From NCBI RefSeq assembly GCF_000774145.1, contig NZ_KN322958.1, positions 1 to 53,193 of the forward strand: a DNA stretch of 53,193 nt. The letters run 5' to 3'. This DNA is from Pseudomonas mediterranea CFBP 5447. GTDB lineage: Bacteria > Pseudomonadota > Gammaproteobacteria > Pseudomonadales > Pseudomonadaceae. Shown piece after piece: positions 10,081-18,940 of this stretch. Numbering within the stretch: position 1 is the stretch's first letter; every line of letters starts with the position of its first letter. The notes below the pieces were generated by a model that had not been told where the DNA came from, ran no database searches, and saw only the letters and a list, made by a program, of their open reading frames with translations. Position numbers and translations under genes: made by a program.

Positions 10081-11327
10081 GCCTGCCAGCCCCGCGTATC
10101 CGTCCCACCCTGGGCTCGGTCATCGGCCGTGGCCATCTGATCGTTGCACTGGTGGCAGTGACCATGGCCAGTGTCTCCCTGACTTTGTTGGGAGTGCTTG
10201 CGTTACGGGTCTATGCCGATCACAACCTGCACTTGATCGCACGGTCTATCAACTACACGGTGGAGGCGGCCGTGGTGTTCGATGACTCGGTGGCTGCCAC
10301 CGAAGCGCTGGCATTGATTGCCACCACCGAAGAGGTCGCCGACGCCCGGGTATTCAATGAGCATGGTCGTCTGTTGGCGCATTGGCAGCGACCGGAAACC
10401 GGTCTGTTGTCGGAACTGGAGATGCATATCGCCAAGGCCTTCCTGGAAAAACCCATCAGCGTGCCGATCCTTCATCAAGGGCAAGCCGTTGGCAGTGTCC
10501 ATCTGGCGGGGCATGGCGGCAGTCTGTTGCGCTTTTTGCTCAGCGGCCTGGCGGGGATCATCGTGTGCACGGCGGTGAGTGCCTGGGTGGCGCTTTATCT
10601 GGCCAGGCGCCAGTTGCAGGCGATCACCGGTCCCTTGCGCAGCCTGGCGGACGTGGCCCACGCGGCACGCAGCGAGCGCGCCCTGGACCGACGGGTACCG
10701 CCGGCTGCCATCGCCGAACTGGATAACCTCGGCAACGACTTCAACGCGCTGCTCGCCGAACTCGAATCCTGGCAGACCCATCTGCAGAGCGAGAACGAAA
10801 CCCTGGCCCATCAAGCCAGCCACGACAGCCTGACCGGACTGCCGAACCGGGCGTTTTTCGAGGGCCGGCTGATTCGAGCCTTGCGCAATGCCAGCAAGCT
10901 CGACGAGCAAGTGGCTGTGTTGTACCTGGACAGTGATCGGTTCAAGGGCATCAATGACAATTTCGGCCATGCTGCCGGTGATGCCGTACTGACAGCCGTG
11001 GCGACCCGGGTCCGTGCCCAGCTTCGTGAGGATGACCTGGTGGCGCGTCTTGGGGGGGACGAGTTCGCGGTGCTGCTTGCGCCGTTGCACAAGATCGAGG
11101 ACGCCGAACGGATCGCTGAGAAGATCATCGCCAGTATGGAAATACCGATTCAATTGCCCGGTAATGCTTCGGTGCTGACTTCCCTCAGTGTCGGCATTGC
11201 GGTCTATCCCGATCATGGCGCCACTCCGGGCGCTTTGCTGCATGCCGCCGACGCTGCGATGTACCAGGCCAAGCGCCTTGCCCGAGGCGGCCAACATTCG
11301 ACGGGGACGGAGTACCCCGTTGCTTAA
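10077..11327 (+). CDS. yfiN: YfiN (TpbB), membrane diguanylate cyclase
   Basis: YfiN makes cyclic-di-GMP from two GTP and promotes biofilm and small-colony phenotypes when freed from YfiR. The 416-residue protein has a transmembrane helix at about residues 19-44, a periplasmic sensory region at about 45-150, a second helix at about 151-174 and a HAMP region after it. The GGDEF domain starts near LAHQASHDSLTGLPNR (244-258). The active-site GGDEF is at 326-330 and is intact. An RxxD inhibitory site (R317-D320) sits five residues before it, so product feedback is expected. The start overlaps yfiR and yfiB follows 22 bases later, so this is the standard yfiRNB operon order. Confidence 0.94.
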   Translation: MSLPAPRIRPTLGSVIGRGHLIVALVAVTMASVSLTLLGVLALRVYADHNLHLIARSINYTVEAAVVFDDSVAATEALALIATTEEVADARVFNEHGRLLAHWQRPETGLLSELEMHIAKAFLEKPISVPILHQGQAVGSVHLAGHGGSLLRFLLSGLAGIIVCTAVSAWVALYLARRQLQAITGPLRSLADVAHAARSERALDRRVPPAAIAELDNLGNDFNALLAELESWQTHLQSENETLAHQASHDSLTGLPNRAFFEGRLIRALRNASKLDEQVAVLYLDSDRFKGINDNFGHAAGDAVLTAVATRVRAQLREDDLVARLGGDEFAVLLAPLHKIEDAERIAEKIIASMEIPIQLPGNASVLTSLSVGIAVYPDHGATPGALLHAADAAMYQAKRLARGGQHSTGTEYPVA

Positions 11328-11349
11328 CTTCAACACCAGGAGCTGACGC

Positions 11350-11853
11350 GTGCGTTCATACCCTCAATCTGTCCTGCATCTATTCATTTCATTTCTGTTC
11401 ATGGCCGTCCTGGCCCTGAGCGGCTGCCAGACGGCCCCGCCAAAAGGCCTGACGCCTGCGCAGATTGCCGTGCTCAAGGAGCAAGGATTCAAACTGACCG
11501 ACGAGGGTTGGGCGTTCGGCCTGTCGGGCAAGGTGCTGTTTGGCAGCGACGTGGAAAGCCTGAATGAAGCCAGCACCGAGATCGTCGAGCGAATCGGCAA
11601 GGCGCTGCTGGGCGCTGGAATCGAACGGGTACGCGTCGATGGTCATACCGACGCATCGGGTTCCCAGGCTTATAACGATCAACTGTCGATACGTCGGGCC
11701 AATAGCGTGAGCAAGGTGCTGGTCGGCGTTGGCATGCGCGAAGAGAACGTTCAATCCCGCGGCCTGGGCAGTAGCAAACCGGTGGCCTCCAACGACACGG
11801 TCGAAGGCCGGACGGAGAACCGTCGCGTGGCCATCGTGGTCATTGCCGACTAA
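11350..11853 (+). CDS. yfiB: YfiB, OmpA-like peptidoglycan-binding lipoprotein
   Basis: YfiB is an outer-membrane lipoprotein that sequesters YfiR and so activates YfiN. The product is 167 residues with a GTG start at 11350 and an AGGAG ribosome site just before it (11338-11342). A lipoprotein signal ends in the lipobox LALSGC near residues 21-26. The rest is an OmpA C-terminal domain, with VDGHTDASGS (the peptidoglycan-binding motif), LSIRRANSV, GLGSSKPVASNDT and GRTENRRV. Its stop overlaps the 3' end of the convergent LysR gene by four bases. Confidence 0.92.
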   Translation: MRSYPQSVLHLFISFLFMAVLALSGCQTAPPKGLTPAQIAVLKEQGFKLTDEGWAFGLSGKVLFGSDVESLNEASTEIVERIGKALLGAGIERVRVDGHTDASGSQAYNDQLSIRRANSVSKVLVGVGMREENVQSRGLGSSKPVASNDTVEGRTENRRVAIVVIAD

Positions 11854-12797
11854 TCGGCAAACACCATCTCCCGACTCTCACCCATCAGCAGCGCCTGATT
11901 CTGTTCGGTCACCTCCCTGATGTAATCCCACAACAACGTAATCCGTTTCAGCTTCCTCAAATCCTCCCGGCAGTACATCCAGAACTGCCGGGTGATGGTG
12001 ATGTCCTCCGGCAGTACCGGCAGCAACCGTGGATCCTGGGCGGCGAGGAAGCACGGCAGAATCGCCAGGGAGCGCCCTTGCTGCGCCGCCACGAACTGCG
12101 CGATCACGCTGGTGCTGCGCAGGTGGGCGCTGGCGTCGGGCAGCACGTTTGCCAGGTAGAGCAGCTCCGAACTGAACGCCAGGTCGTCCACATAGCTGAT
12201 GAACGAATGCTTGCTCAGATCTGACGGACGCTGGATGGGCGGGTGGTTGTCCAGGTAGGGCTGGGTGGCGTAGAGCTGCAGCCGGTAGTCACACAATTTG
12301 CAGCACACGTAGGGACCATGTTCGGGGCGCTCCAGGGCGATGACAATGTCGGCCTCGCGCTTGGAGAGGCTGATGAAGTGCGGCAGCGGCAGGATGTCCA
12401 CCGAGATGGCGGGATAGGCGTCGACGAAGTGGCTCAATTGCGGCGTGATGAAGTAGCTGCCGAAGCCTTCCGTGCAGCCCATGCGCACGTGGCCGGACAG
12501 CGCGACGCCCGATCCGGATACCTGTTCACAGGCCATGTGCAGGGTGCTTTCGATCGATTCGGCATAACTCAGCAGGCGTTGGCCTTCGGCGGTCAGCACG
12601 AAGCCGTTGGTCCGGGATTTCTCGAACAGCAGCGTGCCCAACGAAGCTTCCAGCGAGCCGATGCGGCGCGACACCGTGGTGTAGTCGACGCCGAGGCGCT
12701 TGGCCGCGGTGCTGGCCTTGCGGGTGCGGGCCACTTCCAGGAAAAACTTGAGGTCGTCCCAGTTCAGCGAACCGAGGGAGGTGATGTTTTTTTGCAT
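11850..12797 (-). CDS. LysR-family regulator divergent from mmsAB
   Basis: This is a 315-residue LysR-type regulator. The N-terminal winged helix-turn-helix covers about residues 6-65 ([20 protein letters not shown], then [16 protein letters not shown]), followed by a substrate-binding domain. I chose the ATG at 12797 because the longer alternative starting at 12839 adds an unlikely basic leader. It faces mmsA across a 139-base shared promoter region, which implies that it controls mmsAB and its own gene. The P. aeruginosa mmsAB regulator MmsR is of the AraC type, so a LysR protein here is a different regulator. The inducer cannot be read from sequence. Confidence 0.88.
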   Translation of the reverse strand: MQKNITSLGSLNWDDLKFFLEVARTRKASTAAKRLGVDYTTVSRRIGSLEASLGTLLFEKSRTNGFVLTAEGQRLLSYAESIESTLHMACEQVSGSGVALSGHVRMGCTEGFGSYFITPQLSHFVDAYPAISVDILPLPHFISLSKREADIVIALERPEHGPYVCCKLCDYRLQLYATQPYLDNHPPIQRPSDLSKHSFISYVDDLAFSSELLYLANVLPDASAHLRSTSVIAQFVAAQQGRSLAILPCFLAAQDPRLLPVLPEDITITRQFWMYCREDLRKLKRITLLWDYIREVTEQNQALLMGESREMVFAD

Positions 12798-12819
12798 GAT
12801 GGACCGGTTTTTATGTGCG

Positions 12820-12848
12820 TTCTTATTAGAAGTTTGCACATCTATACT
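12820..12848 (+). promoter_or_regulatory. candidate mmsA promoter in the divergent region
   Basis: A good -10 hexamer TATACT at 12843-12848 is preceded, 17 bases upstream, by a poor -35 element TTCTTA at 12820-12825. A weak -35 with a good -10 fits a promoter that needs an activator such as the divergently encoded LysR protein. The region 12798-12936 is AT-richer than its neighbours. This is inference from consensus matching only. Confidence 0.4.
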
Positions 12849-12936
12849 CCAAAAATCGTCTCATCACCAAGGGTGTCTTTGCGCCTTGGTTTCTGCTGAA
12901 TCAACGCTCTCTATAAGAACAATCCCGGAGGCCAGC

Positions 12937-14463
12937 ATGAACGTTTCCCTCACGCCCAGTGACACCACCCTGCAGACCGTCAAGCTGTTGATAGACGGTG
13001 AGTGGGTTGAATCCCGTTCCAGCGAATGGCACGACATCGTCAACCCGGCCACCCAGCAAGTGCTGGCGAAGGTCCCGTTTGCCACCGCCTCGGAAGTCGA
13101 TGCCGCCATCGCTGCTGCCCAACGTGCCTTCCAGACCTGGAAGCTGACGCCGATCGGTGCCCGGATGCGCATCATGCTCAAGCTCCAGGCGCTGATCCGC
13201 GAACATTCCAAGCGCATCGCCGCCGTGCTCAGCGCCGAGCAGGGCAAGACCCTCGCGGACGCCGAGGGCGATATTTTCCGTGGCCTGGAAGTGGTCGAGC
13301 ACGCCTGCTCCATCGGCACCCTGCAGATGGGCGAGTTTGCCGAGAACGTTGCCGGTGGCGTCGACACCTATACGCTGCGCCAGCCGATCGGTGTCTGTGC
13401 GGGCATTACCCCGTTCAACTTCCCGGCGATGATTCCACTGTGGATGTTCCCCATGGCCATCGCCTGCGGCAACACCTTTGTCCTCAAGCCATCGGAGCAG
13501 GATCCGCTGTCAACCATGTTGCTGGTCGAGCTGGCGGTCGAAGCCGGTGTGCCGGCTGGGGTGCTCAACGTGGTGCATGGCGGCAAGGATGTGGTGGATG
13601 CGCTCTGCACCCACAAGGACATCAAAGCCGTTTCCTTTGTTGGCTCGACGGCGGTCGGCACCCATGTGTATGACCTGGCGGGGCGTCATGGCAAGCGCGT
13701 GCAGTCGATGATGGGCGCCAAGAACCACGCGGTGGTGCTGCCGGATGCCAACCGCGAACAAACCCTCAACGCTCTGGTGGGTGCCGGCTTCGGCGCGGCG
13801 GGCCAGCGTTGCATGGCGACCTCCGTGGTGGTGATGGTGGGCGCGGCCAGGCAATGGCTGCCGGAACTGAAAGCGCTGGCGCAGAAGCTCAAGGTCAATG
13901 CCGGGAGCGAGCCGGGCACCGACATCGGTCCGGTGATTTCCAAGCGGGCCAAGGCGCGGATCCTCGAATTGATCGAGAGTGGCGTGCAGCAGGGCGCGAA
14001 GCTGGAGCTCGATGGCCGGGGCGTCAGCGTGCCGGGCTTCGAACAGGGCAACTTCGTCGGGCCGACGCTGTTTTCCGGCGTGACCACCGACATGCGGATC
14101 TACACCGAAGAGATTTTCGGGCCGGTGCTGGTGGTGCTGGAAGTCGACACCCTCGACGAGGCGATTGCCCTGGTCAACGCCAACCCATTCGGCAATGGCA
14201 CCGGCCTGTTCACCCAGAGTGGTGCGGCGGCGCGCAAGTTCCAGAGTGAAATCGACGTCGGCCAGGTGGGGATCAATATCCCGATTCCGGTGCCGGTGCC
14301 GTTCTTCAGCTTTACCGGTTCCCGAGGTTCGAAACTCGGTGACTTGGGGCCGTACGGCAAACAGGTGGTGCAGTTCTACACTCAGACCAAGACCGTTACC
14401 GCGCGCTGGTTCGATGATGACAGCGTCAATGACGGTGTGAACACCACCATCAATCTGCGCTAA
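12937..14463 (+). CDS. mmsA: CoA-acylating methylmalonate-semialdehyde dehydrogenase
   Basis: MmsA oxidises methylmalonate (and malonate) semialdehyde to propionyl-CoA (or acetyl-CoA) with NAD+ and CoA, releasing CO2, in valine catabolism. The 508-residue product is a complete aldehyde dehydrogenase. It has the cofactor-binding region [14 protein letters not shown] and [10 protein letters not shown], and the catalytic Cys at residue 292 in GQRCMA. At the position of the usual general-base Glu there is [10 protein letters not shown] with Asn, as is normal for this CoA-dependent subfamily. The C-terminal [16 protein letters not shown] is also typical. I chose the ATG at 12937, preceded by CGGAGG (12926-12931); upstream in-frame codons overlap the LysR gene. 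mmsB follows after 11 bases. Confidence 0.95.
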   Translation: MNVSLTPSDTTLQTVKLLIDGEWVESRSSEWHDIVNPATQQVLAKVPFATASEVDAAIAAAQRAFQTWKLTPIGARMRIMLKLQALIREHSKRIAAVLSAEQGKTLADAEGDIFRGLEVVEHACSIGTLQMGEFAENVAGGVDTYTLRQPIGVCAGITPFNFPAMIPLWMFPMAIACGNTFVLKPSEQDPLSTMLLVELAVEAGVPAGVLNVVHGGKDVVDALCTHKDIKAVSFVGSTAVGTHVYDLAGRHGKRVQSMMGAKNHAVVLPDANREQTLNALVGAGFGAAGQRCMATSVVVMVGAARQWLPELKALAQKLKVNAGSEPGTDIGPVISKRAKARILELIESGVQQGAKLELDGRGVSVPGFEQGNFVGPTLFSGVTTDMRIYTEEIFGPVLVVLEVDTLDEAIALVNANPFGNGTGLFTQSGAAARKFQSEIDVGQVGINIPIPVPVPFFSFTGSRGSKLGDLGPYGKQVVQFYTQTKTVTARWFDDDSVNDGVNTTINLR

Positions 14464-14474
14464 GGAGTCGGACA

Positions 14475-15362
14475 ATGAACATCGCATTCATCGGCCTGGG
14501 CAACATGGGCGCGCCCATGGCGCGCAACCTGCTCAAGGCCGGCCATTCGCTGAACCTGTTCGACCTGAACCAGACCGTGCTGGCCGAACTCGCGGCATTG
14601 GGCGGCACTGTCAGCGCCTCGCCCCGCGATGCTGCCCAAGGCGCGGCGCTGGTGATCACCATGCTGCCGGCCGCCGCCCATGTGCGCAGTGTGTGGCTGG
14701 GTGAGGACGGCGTGCTGGCCGGCATCGCCGCCGGCACGCCAGCGGTCGATTGCAGCACGATCGACCCGCAGACCGCCCGCGACGTTGCGGCCGCTGCCGC
14801 CAAACAAGGCGTGGCCATGGCCGATGCGCCGGTCTCGGGTGGCACCGGTGGTGCGGCGGCCGGCACGTTGACCTTCATGGTCGGTGCCACCGCCGAGTTG
14901 TTCGCCAGCTTGCAGCCGGTGTTGGCGCAGATGGGCCGTAACATCGTCCATTGCGGCGAAGTCGGCACCGGCCAGATCGCCAAGATTTGTAACAACCTGC
15001 TACTGGGAATTTCGATGGTGGGGGTCAGCGAGGCCATGGCCCTGGGCGACGCCCTGGGGATCGACACCCAGGTGCTGGCCGGCATCATCAACAGTTCCAC
15101 GGGACGTTGCTGGAGTTCGGATACCTACAATCCATGGCCGGGCGTGATCGAAACGGCACCCGCCTCCCGTGGCTACACTGGTGGTTTCGGTGCCGACCTG
15201 ATGCTCAAGGATCTGGGCCTGGCCACCGAAGCCGCAAGGCAGGTTCACCAACCTGTGGTGCTGGGCGCAGTGGCGCAGCAGTTGTATCAGGCGATGAGCC
15301 AGAGAGGCGAGGGCGGCAAGGATTTCTCAGCCATCGTTAACAGCTATCGTAAGCCTCAATAA
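14475..15362 (+). CDS. mmsB: 3-hydroxyisobutyrate dehydrogenase
   Basis: MmsB oxidises 3-hydroxyisobutyrate to methylmalonate semialdehyde with NAD+, the step before MmsA. The 295-residue protein has the N-terminal Rossmann motif FIGLGNMGAPMARNL, the substrate-binding DAPVSGGTGGA segment and the catalytic Lys at about residue 170 in GTGQIAKICNNLL. The C-terminal helical domain ends in GKDFSAIVN. It is co-transcribed with mmsA. A hairpin 15 bases after the stop probably ends the operon. Confidence 0.95.
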   Translation: MNIAFIGLGNMGAPMARNLLKAGHSLNLFDLNQTVLAELAALGGTVSASPRDAAQGAALVITMLPAAAHVRSVWLGEDGVLAGIAAGTPAVDCSTIDPQTARDVAAAAAKQGVAMADAPVSGGTGGAAAGTLTFMVGATAELFASLQPVLAQMGRNIVHCGEVGTGQIAKICNNLLLGISMVGVSEAMALGDALGIDTQVLAGIINSSTGRCWSSDTYNPWPGVIETAPASRGYTGGFGADLMLKDLGLATEAARQVHQPVVLGAVAQQLYQAMSQRGEGGKDFSAIVNSYRKPQ

Positions 15363-15376
15363 GCGCGTGAGGCGCT

Positions 15377-15413
15377 GCATCGTGGCGGGGATGAATAACC
15401 CTCGCCACGATGC
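15377..15413 (+). terminator. hairpin terminator after mmsAB
   Basis: The perfect inverted repeat GCATCGTGGCG (15377-15387) / CGCCACGATGC (15403-15413) lies 15 bases after the mmsB stop, followed by TGTTGCTTTAG. The T run is poor, so it may be Rho-assisted, but the stem is strong. Confidence 0.6.
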
Positions 15414-15433
15414 TGTTGCTTTAGTGAAGCTGT

Positions 15434-15519
15434 AATAAACCCGGTTTAATGTATAACGCGTCCCGCTTATTCCTGTGTTTCATATCCATGGAACTCCAGT
15501 GAATTAAGTCGGGTTTATT
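15434..15519. promoter_or_regulatory. inverted-repeat operator candidate upstream of the biosynthetic operon
   Basis: AATAAACCCG at 15434-15443 is repeated inverted and perfectly as CGGGTTTATT at 15510-15519. The left half also forms a local palindrome AAACCCGGTTT (15437-15447). Both copies lie in an AT-rich spacer just upstream of the promoter at 15534, as expected for sites of a dimeric regulator or a looping repressor. The regulator is not evident nearby; the closest candidates are the LysR genes at 22847 and 25985. Confidence 0.4.
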
Positions 15520-15533
15520 GTGTTTATGGAGTG

Positions 15534-15562
15534 TTGACAGAAATAAATCATTGCACAATACT
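15534..15562 (+). promoter_or_regulatory. sigma-70-type promoter of the 15604-22327 operon
   Basis: A perfect -35 TTGACA (15534-15539), a 17-base spacer and a -10 AATACT (15557-15562) lie 41 bases before the first start codon. A ribosome site AAGGAG at 15589-15594 precedes the ATG at 15604. This is the best consensus promoter I found in the window. Confidence 0.65.
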
Positions 15563-15603
15563 CGGCGCTCAGGACGAGCGATACATATCAAGGAGCGATA
15601 CCC

Positions 15604-16566
15604 ATGCCTTCGCAGGATACATGCGTACTTACCTCTGCCGGCCTTAAAAAGTTGGCGTTGAATCAAGAGTGTCGAGACGCTTTCAGCAAAGACTCGCTGT
15701 TCTTCAGGTTATTCGAACGGGCCGCCCAGCGATATATAGTCTCGCCGAGTCTGGAAGGGCTCCCCGCCAAGCTGCAACTGCTCTGCAACAAGGGTTACCG
15801 GCTCGGTGTCGAATATGTTGGCGAAGAAAATCATGACCCGCGCGTCGTACAGTCTTTTGTCGATGAATATCTGACGTCCATCCAGACTTTCGCTAAAGCC
15901 AAATTAACTCCCCAGTTAGGTTTCGATTTAAGTGCGGTAGGCATGCTGATATCCCAGGAAACTGCTTATCGCAACGCTACCGCAATCTTGTCCGCCGCAG
16001 CGCAACATAATATTCCCGTGATGATCAGTATGGAGCACTCTTCGGCGGTCGATAAGATCCTGGAAGTGTATTCCCAACTGGCTCCCGATCATTCCAATGT
16101 CGGTCTTACCGTGCAGGTGCATTTGCATAGAACGGTGAATGATTTACCTGGCCTTATTGGTCATGGCCGTAAGATCAGGCTGGTCAAGGGCGTTTATAAC
16201 GAAGCGCCCGAAGTCGCTCTTCCCCGGGGCACTGAACTGGATGAGCGCTATTTGAAACTGCTGGCCGAGATCCTCGACGCCGGGGTTCCGGTCAGTTGCG
16301 CAACGCAAGATCCAAACCTGATCAAGCGCCTCTTCGAAGAGGGTTTCCACTCCCGCATCGAAGAACTGGAAATGCTTCACGGCGTACAACCCGAGACGTT
16401 GCGCAAAGCCAAGGATGCAGGGTTGGCCTGTCGTATCGCGGCGGTCTACGGCGATAGCTGGTACCTGCATTTCCTGCATCGGCTGGCGGAGTCGCCTGTC
16501 AATGTCCTCGAGGCCCTGGCCGACTTCTACGACCCCTCTCGCATTGTCTTTGGCGCAGGTTATTAA
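15604..16566 (+). CDS. proline-dehydrogenase-like flavoenzyme, biosynthetic operon gene 1
   Basis: This 320-residue protein has the fold signature of monofunctional proline dehydrogenase (FAD, beta/alpha barrel): KIRLVKGVYNEAPE at 190-203, the VSCATQDPNL strand at 230-239, and VYGDSWYLHFLHRLAESPVN at 281-300, which corresponds to the substrate-binding helix 8. Aligned by eye, the usual IDMEDS becomes ISMEHS at 141-146 (Asp to Ser), and the paired Arg that bind the proline carboxylate become His292-Arg293. It may thus act on a substrate other than L-proline or have altered chemistry. It is not part of a PutA fusion and no P5C dehydrogenase follows. It leads a six-gene operon with its own promoter, 11 bases ahead of the next gene. 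Family confidence is high; the reaction is unknown. Confidence 0.8.
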   Translation: MPSQDTCVLTSAGLKKLALNQECRDAFSKDSLFFRLFERAAQRYIVSPSLEGLPAKLQLLCNKGYRLGVEYVGEENHDPRVVQSFVDEYLTSIQTFAKAKLTPQLGFDLSAVGMLISQETAYRNATAILSAAAQHNIPVMISMEHSSAVDKILEVYSQLAPDHSNVGLTVQVHLHRTVNDLPGLIGHGRKIRLVKGVYNEAPEVALPRGTELDERYLKLLAEILDAGVPVSCATQDPNLIKRLFEEGFHSRIEELEMLHGVQPETLRKAKDAGLACRIAAVYGDSWYLHFLHRLAESPVNVLEALADFYDPSRIVFGAGY

Positions 16567-16577
16567 CGGAGCATTTC

Positions 16578-17639
16578 ATGTTTATCGATCTCAGAAGCGA
16601 TACGGTAACCAAGCCGACGGAAGGCATGCGCAAGGCGATCTATCAGGCTGAAGTGGGCGATGATTGCTTCGGTGAAGACCCGACGGTGCGAGCGCTGGAA
16701 GAATACTGTGCCCAATACTTCCAGAAGGAAGCGGCGCTGTTCACCTCTGGCGGCACGTTGAGCAACCAGTTGGCTATCAAGGCCATGACCAATCCGGGCG
16801 ACGAGATCTTCCTGGACGCCTCCTACCACATCAACTTCTATGAATCCGCCTCGACGTCGGCGTTTTCCGGGGTCAATTTTTCGCTTTCAACCCATGACAA
16901 CGGGTTGTTCACAGTCAGTGACCTGGAAAAACTCCACGCTTCCAAATGCCGTTGGAGCCAGAACTACGCCCTGCCGCGGGTGGTGGTGATCGAGAACACG
17001 CTCGGCTGCAAAGGCGGCGCCATCTTTCCTTTGCAGCAGATGAACGATGTCTTTGCCTATGCCCAGGATATCGGCGCCTATCGTTACCTGGATGGTGCAC
17101 GCATTCTCCATGCGTCCATCGCATCGGGCATTGACGTGACGTCGTATACCGACAACGCCGATCTGTTGTCCATGTGCCTGTCCAAGGGGCTGGGCGCGCC
17201 GATCGGTTCGATCATGGTGGGTTCCGAAGAACTGATACAGCGAGCCAAGAAATACCGCAAATGGTTCGGCGGCGATTTGCATCAGGCCGGCATGATGGCG
17301 GCCGCCGGGCTTTATGCGATGCACAATCATGTCGAGCGCTTGGCCGAAGATCACGAGCACGCGGCGCTGTTGCATCAACTGCTCAACGACATCGACGAAG
17401 CGCCCGCTCGCTACAAGGGCACCAACATGGTGACCCTGGATATCGCTTCGCTGGGGATTACCCCGCTGCAGTTCGCGGGCTACCTGCGCAGGCAGGGCGT
17501 GGGAGGGCTGCCCTATAACGCCAGGGAAATGCGCTTCATGCCGCATATCAACATTACCCGCGACGATATCCACAAAGCCGCCGGGATTATCAAGGACGCT
17601 GTCCGTGCGCTCAGCCAGGCCGGGGAGACGATCAAGTGA
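16578..17639 (+). CDS. threonine-aldolase-family PLP enzyme, biosynthetic operon gene 2
   Basis: This 353-residue protein belongs to the low-specificity L-threonine aldolase / beta-eliminating lyase family (fold-type I PLP). The start FIDLRSDTVTKPTEGM is the family hallmark. It has the TSGGTLSNQLA phosphate-binding region at 57-66, the HINFYE segment at 84-89, YLDGARI with Asp172 and Arg175, and the Schiff-base Lys203 in LSKGLGAPIGS. Such enzymes cleave or form beta-hydroxy-alpha-amino acids from glycine and an aldehyde. In this operon it could build such an amino acid rather than degrade threonine. It overlaps the ATP-grasp gene by ATGA (17636-17639). The true substrate is not readable. Confidence 0.85.
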   Translation: MFIDLRSDTVTKPTEGMRKAIYQAEVGDDCFGEDPTVRALEEYCAQYFQKEAALFTSGGTLSNQLAIKAMTNPGDEIFLDASYHINFYESASTSAFSGVNFSLSTHDNGLFTVSDLEKLHASKCRWSQNYALPRVVVIENTLGCKGGAIFPLQQMNDVFAYAQDIGAYRYLDGARILHASIASGIDVTSYTDNADLLSMCLSKGLGAPIGSIMVGSEELIQRAKKYRKWFGGDLHQAGMMAAAGLYAMHNHVERLAEDHEHAALLHQLLNDIDEAPARYKGTNMVTLDIASLGITPLQFAGYLRRQGVGGLPYNAREMRFMPHINITRDDIHKAAGIIKDAVRALSQAGETIK

Positions 17640-18940
17640 TCTACAAGAAAAATGTCGTCCTGATCGTCGATGCCTATTCGATCGGCAGCCTGATCGCGCC
17701 GGCCTTCATCTCCCGTGGATTCGACTGCGTGCACCTGCGTTCGACCGCCAACGTCAACGAGTTCTACAAACCCTGGTTTCGCCCCGCCGATTTTATCGAA
17801 GACATTCTTTACAGCTCGGATGCCGAGTTGCGCCAGGCCTTGTCCGACTATTCGGTCCAGTTCGTGCTGGCCGGTTGCGAGTTCGGGGTGGAGCTGGCCG
17901 CTCACCTGGCCGAATTGTTTGATGTGACGCGACGCAATGACCCACGCCACGCCATTCGCTGGCGCGACAAGTTTGAAATGCATGAGGCGCTGCAGCAGGC
18001 CGGCGTGCGGTCGATCAGGCATTTCAAGTCGGGGTCGTTGGCGGCCATTCAGGAGTGGATAAAAGAACACACGATCCTGCCCGTGGTGTTGAAGCCGATC
18101 AAAAGCGCCGGCTCCGACAATATCCATATCTGCACCTGTGAGAGCGAGGTCGAGCGGGCATTCGAGGCGATCAAGTCGAGCCGGAATCTTTTTCTCGAGA
18201 GCAACGAAGAAGTCCTGGTCCAGCAGTACCTGGATAACTCGGATTTCAAGTCGGAACTGTCGGCGAGCAAGTCCAGCGATGTGGATATCGAATATTGCGT
18301 CAACACCGTGAGTGTCGACGGCCAGCACTATGTCAGCGAAATCATCCGCGTCTATCGCACGCGGATTGGCGATTCGCCAGTGCACGACTACAACCAGTTG
18401 ATGTGTCCGGTAGACAATGCCGATGTCTACGCACGCCTGTCGCGTTACATTTTTTCCGTGCTCGACGCGCTCGGTATCCGCCAAGGGGTCGGTCACAGCG
18501 AGCTGATGATTGTCGACGATGAGCCTGTACTGCTTGAAACCGCCGCACGTATGCCGGGCGGTATCGATCTGTCGGCTTATACCCGCGCCCTGGGGCACAA
18601 CCAGTTGAGTCTGTGGATCGACTCGCTGGTCAACCCCCAGGCCTTTCTCGACTACCGTCAGCGGCCGAGAACCCGGCTCTACTTCCATTCGAGCTGCGTG
18701 TTTCTGATCGCTCGGCAGGCCGGCCAGATCCAGAGGGCGCCCGAGCTGGCGCGGTGGAAGGCGATCCCCGGGGTGCACAGCATCAAGATCCAGGATGAGG
18801 GCATGCTCAAGGAAACCATATCCCTGGAAAACTGCCCGGGCCACGTTTTCATCCTCGGTCAGGATCGCGCGGCCATTCAGAAAAGCATCGAGTTGCTGCG
18901 TGAGGATGAGCCCGATGTCTACAGGGCCATGCTGGCATGA
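17636..18940 (+). CDS. ATP-grasp carboxylate-amine ligase, biosynthetic operon gene 3
   Basis: This 434-residue protein is of the ATP-grasp superfamily, which joins a carboxylate to an amine through an acyl-phosphate. An N-terminal Rossmann-like region (1-100) carries VVLIVDAYSIGS. The central ATP-binding segment has VVLKPIKSAGSDNIHIC (about 150-166), VLVQQYLDNSDFK, and IEYCVNTVSVDGQHYVSEI. The metal-binding segment is HSELMIVDDEPVLLETAARMPGG (about 287-309). The layout is like BacD-type L-amino-acid ligases, so dipeptide or amide formation is the best inference. It is coupled by ATGA overlaps to genes on both sides. Placement next to an MFS exporter resembles the bacilysin bacD-bacE pair. 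Confidence 0.85.
   Translation: MIYKKNVVLIVDAYSIGSLIAPAFISRGFDCVHLRSTANVNEFYKPWFRPADFIEDILYSSDAELRQALSDYSVQFVLAGCEFGVELAAHLAELFDVTRRNDPRHAIRWRDKFEMHEALQQAGVRSIRHFKSGSLAAIQEWIKEHTILPVVLKPIKSAGSDNIHICTCESEVERAFEAIKSSRNLFLESNEEVLVQQYLDNSDFKSELSASKSSDVDIEYCVNTVSVDGQHYVSEIIRVYRTRIGDSPVHDYNQLMCPVDNADVYARLSRYIFSVLDALGIRQGVGHSELMIVDDEPVLLETAARMPGGIDLSAYTRALGHNQLSLWIDSLVNPQAFLDYRQRPRTRLYFHSSCVFLIARQAGQIQRAPELARWKAIPGVHSIKIQDEGMLKETISLENCPGHVFILGQDRAAIQKSIELLREDEPDVYRAMLA

Noticed and set aside
12700..12936. Upstream extension of mmsA
   Set aside because: The added residues overlap the divergent LysR gene and its promoter, and the ribosome site supports the ATG at 12937.
15604..16566. Assignment of gene 1 as PutA or a proline catabolism gene
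   Set aside because: It has no DNA-binding or P5C dehydrogenase domain, no putP nearby, and altered substrate residues; context is biosynthetic.
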